DNA of 14,129 nt from Candidatus Avelusimicrobium fimicolum (lineage in GTDB: Bacteria > Elusimicrobiota > Elusimicrobia > Elusimicrobiales > Elusimicrobiaceae): positions 1-14,129 of the forward strand of contig UQJU01000034.1 of NCBI GenBank assembly GCA_900541355.1, in the 5' to 3' direction. This document shows positions 14,066 to 14,129 of the stretch, piece by piece. Under the pieces are notes generated by a model that was not told where the DNA came from, searched no databases, and worked only from the letters and a program-made list of their open reading frames with translations. Every line of letters starts with the position of its first letter. Position 1 is the stretch's first letter. A program made the translations under genes and the position numbers.

Positions 14066-14091
14066 CGGAAAAGGGCCTTAATAAAATAAGA

Positions 14092-14121
14092 AGGTCATTC
14101 TGAACTTGTTTCAGAATCTAC
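14092..14121 (+). repeat. Palindromic element 6
   Basis: Exact 30-nt copy of element 1 in the same orientation, 311 bp downstream. The flanks differ beyond it except for a shared AAG-type run just before. Confidence 0.85.
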
Positions 14122-14129
14122 ATCTTGGG

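Larger units (their letters stand above)
13723..14129. other. Non-coding region with palindromic repeat cluster
   Basis: No credible gene was found on either strand; the one plus-strand frame of 61 codons is made of repeat sequence. The region begins with a purine-rich stretch (about 13729-13757) and then holds six short palindromic elements spaced by AT-rich DNA rich in TTGTT/AACAA. The listed elements account for roughly half of the bases. Confidence 0.8.

Noticed and set aside
13781..14121. CRISPR array
   Set aside because: Repeats alternate in orientation, differ in stem sequence and are unevenly spaced (about 35-75 bp). No cas genes are present. They behave as independent palindromic elements.

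Overview
The window reads as a compact chromosomal segment of a Gram-negative, probably host-associated bacterium. Eleven protein genes are supported: ten on the minus strand and one, a lipoprotein gene, on the plus strand. No rRNA, tRNA, CRISPR array, phage gene or transposase was seen. The Sec and lipoprotein signals, the periplasmic alpha-2-macroglobulin, the NadD-YqeK fusion and the gene orders are compatible with a gut lineage of Elusimicrobiota. That placement is inference from memory and was not tested.

Region 1 (1-1961) holds the N-terminal 653 codons of a large secreted alpha-2-macroglobulin-like protein. It runs off the left edge and has no in-frame stop in the window.

Region 2 (2060-8507) is a tight minus-strand operon. 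Its order is a WecA/MraY-type undecaprenyl-phosphate sugar-1-phosphate transferase, an FAD oxidoreductase of the UDP-galactopyranose mutase/protoporphyrinogen oxidase type, a NadD-YqeK fusion, a membrane-anchored LytR_C-domain protein, RsfS with an unusual lysine/alanine tail, and argS. Glycan lipid priming is thus joined to NAD synthesis, ribosome silencing and arginyl-tRNA charging. A hairpin terminator follows argS.

Region 3 (8508-10577) begins with a 33-bp divergent promoter region. A plus-strand lipoprotein gene follows, and its 3' end overlaps a convergent Wzx/MATE-like polysaccharide flippase by 18 nt. The flippase start codon directly abuts the U-tract of a strong terminator belonging to the gene upstream.

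Region 4 (10590-12458) is rnhB-yraN-punA on the minus strand, ending at that terminator. Region 5 (12485-13651) is a secreted protein I do not recognise. Region 6 (13652-14129) is non-coding: a terminator-like hairpin, then six short palindromic elements in about 340 bp.

Two patterns stand out. Three minus-strand genes lacking a Shine-Dalgarno sequence have an extended -10 box (TGN-TATNNT) ending 6-7 nt before the ATG, which predicts leaderless mRNAs. The right-hand repeat cluster is a family of hairpins with conserved GTCAT...ATCT ends in both orientations.
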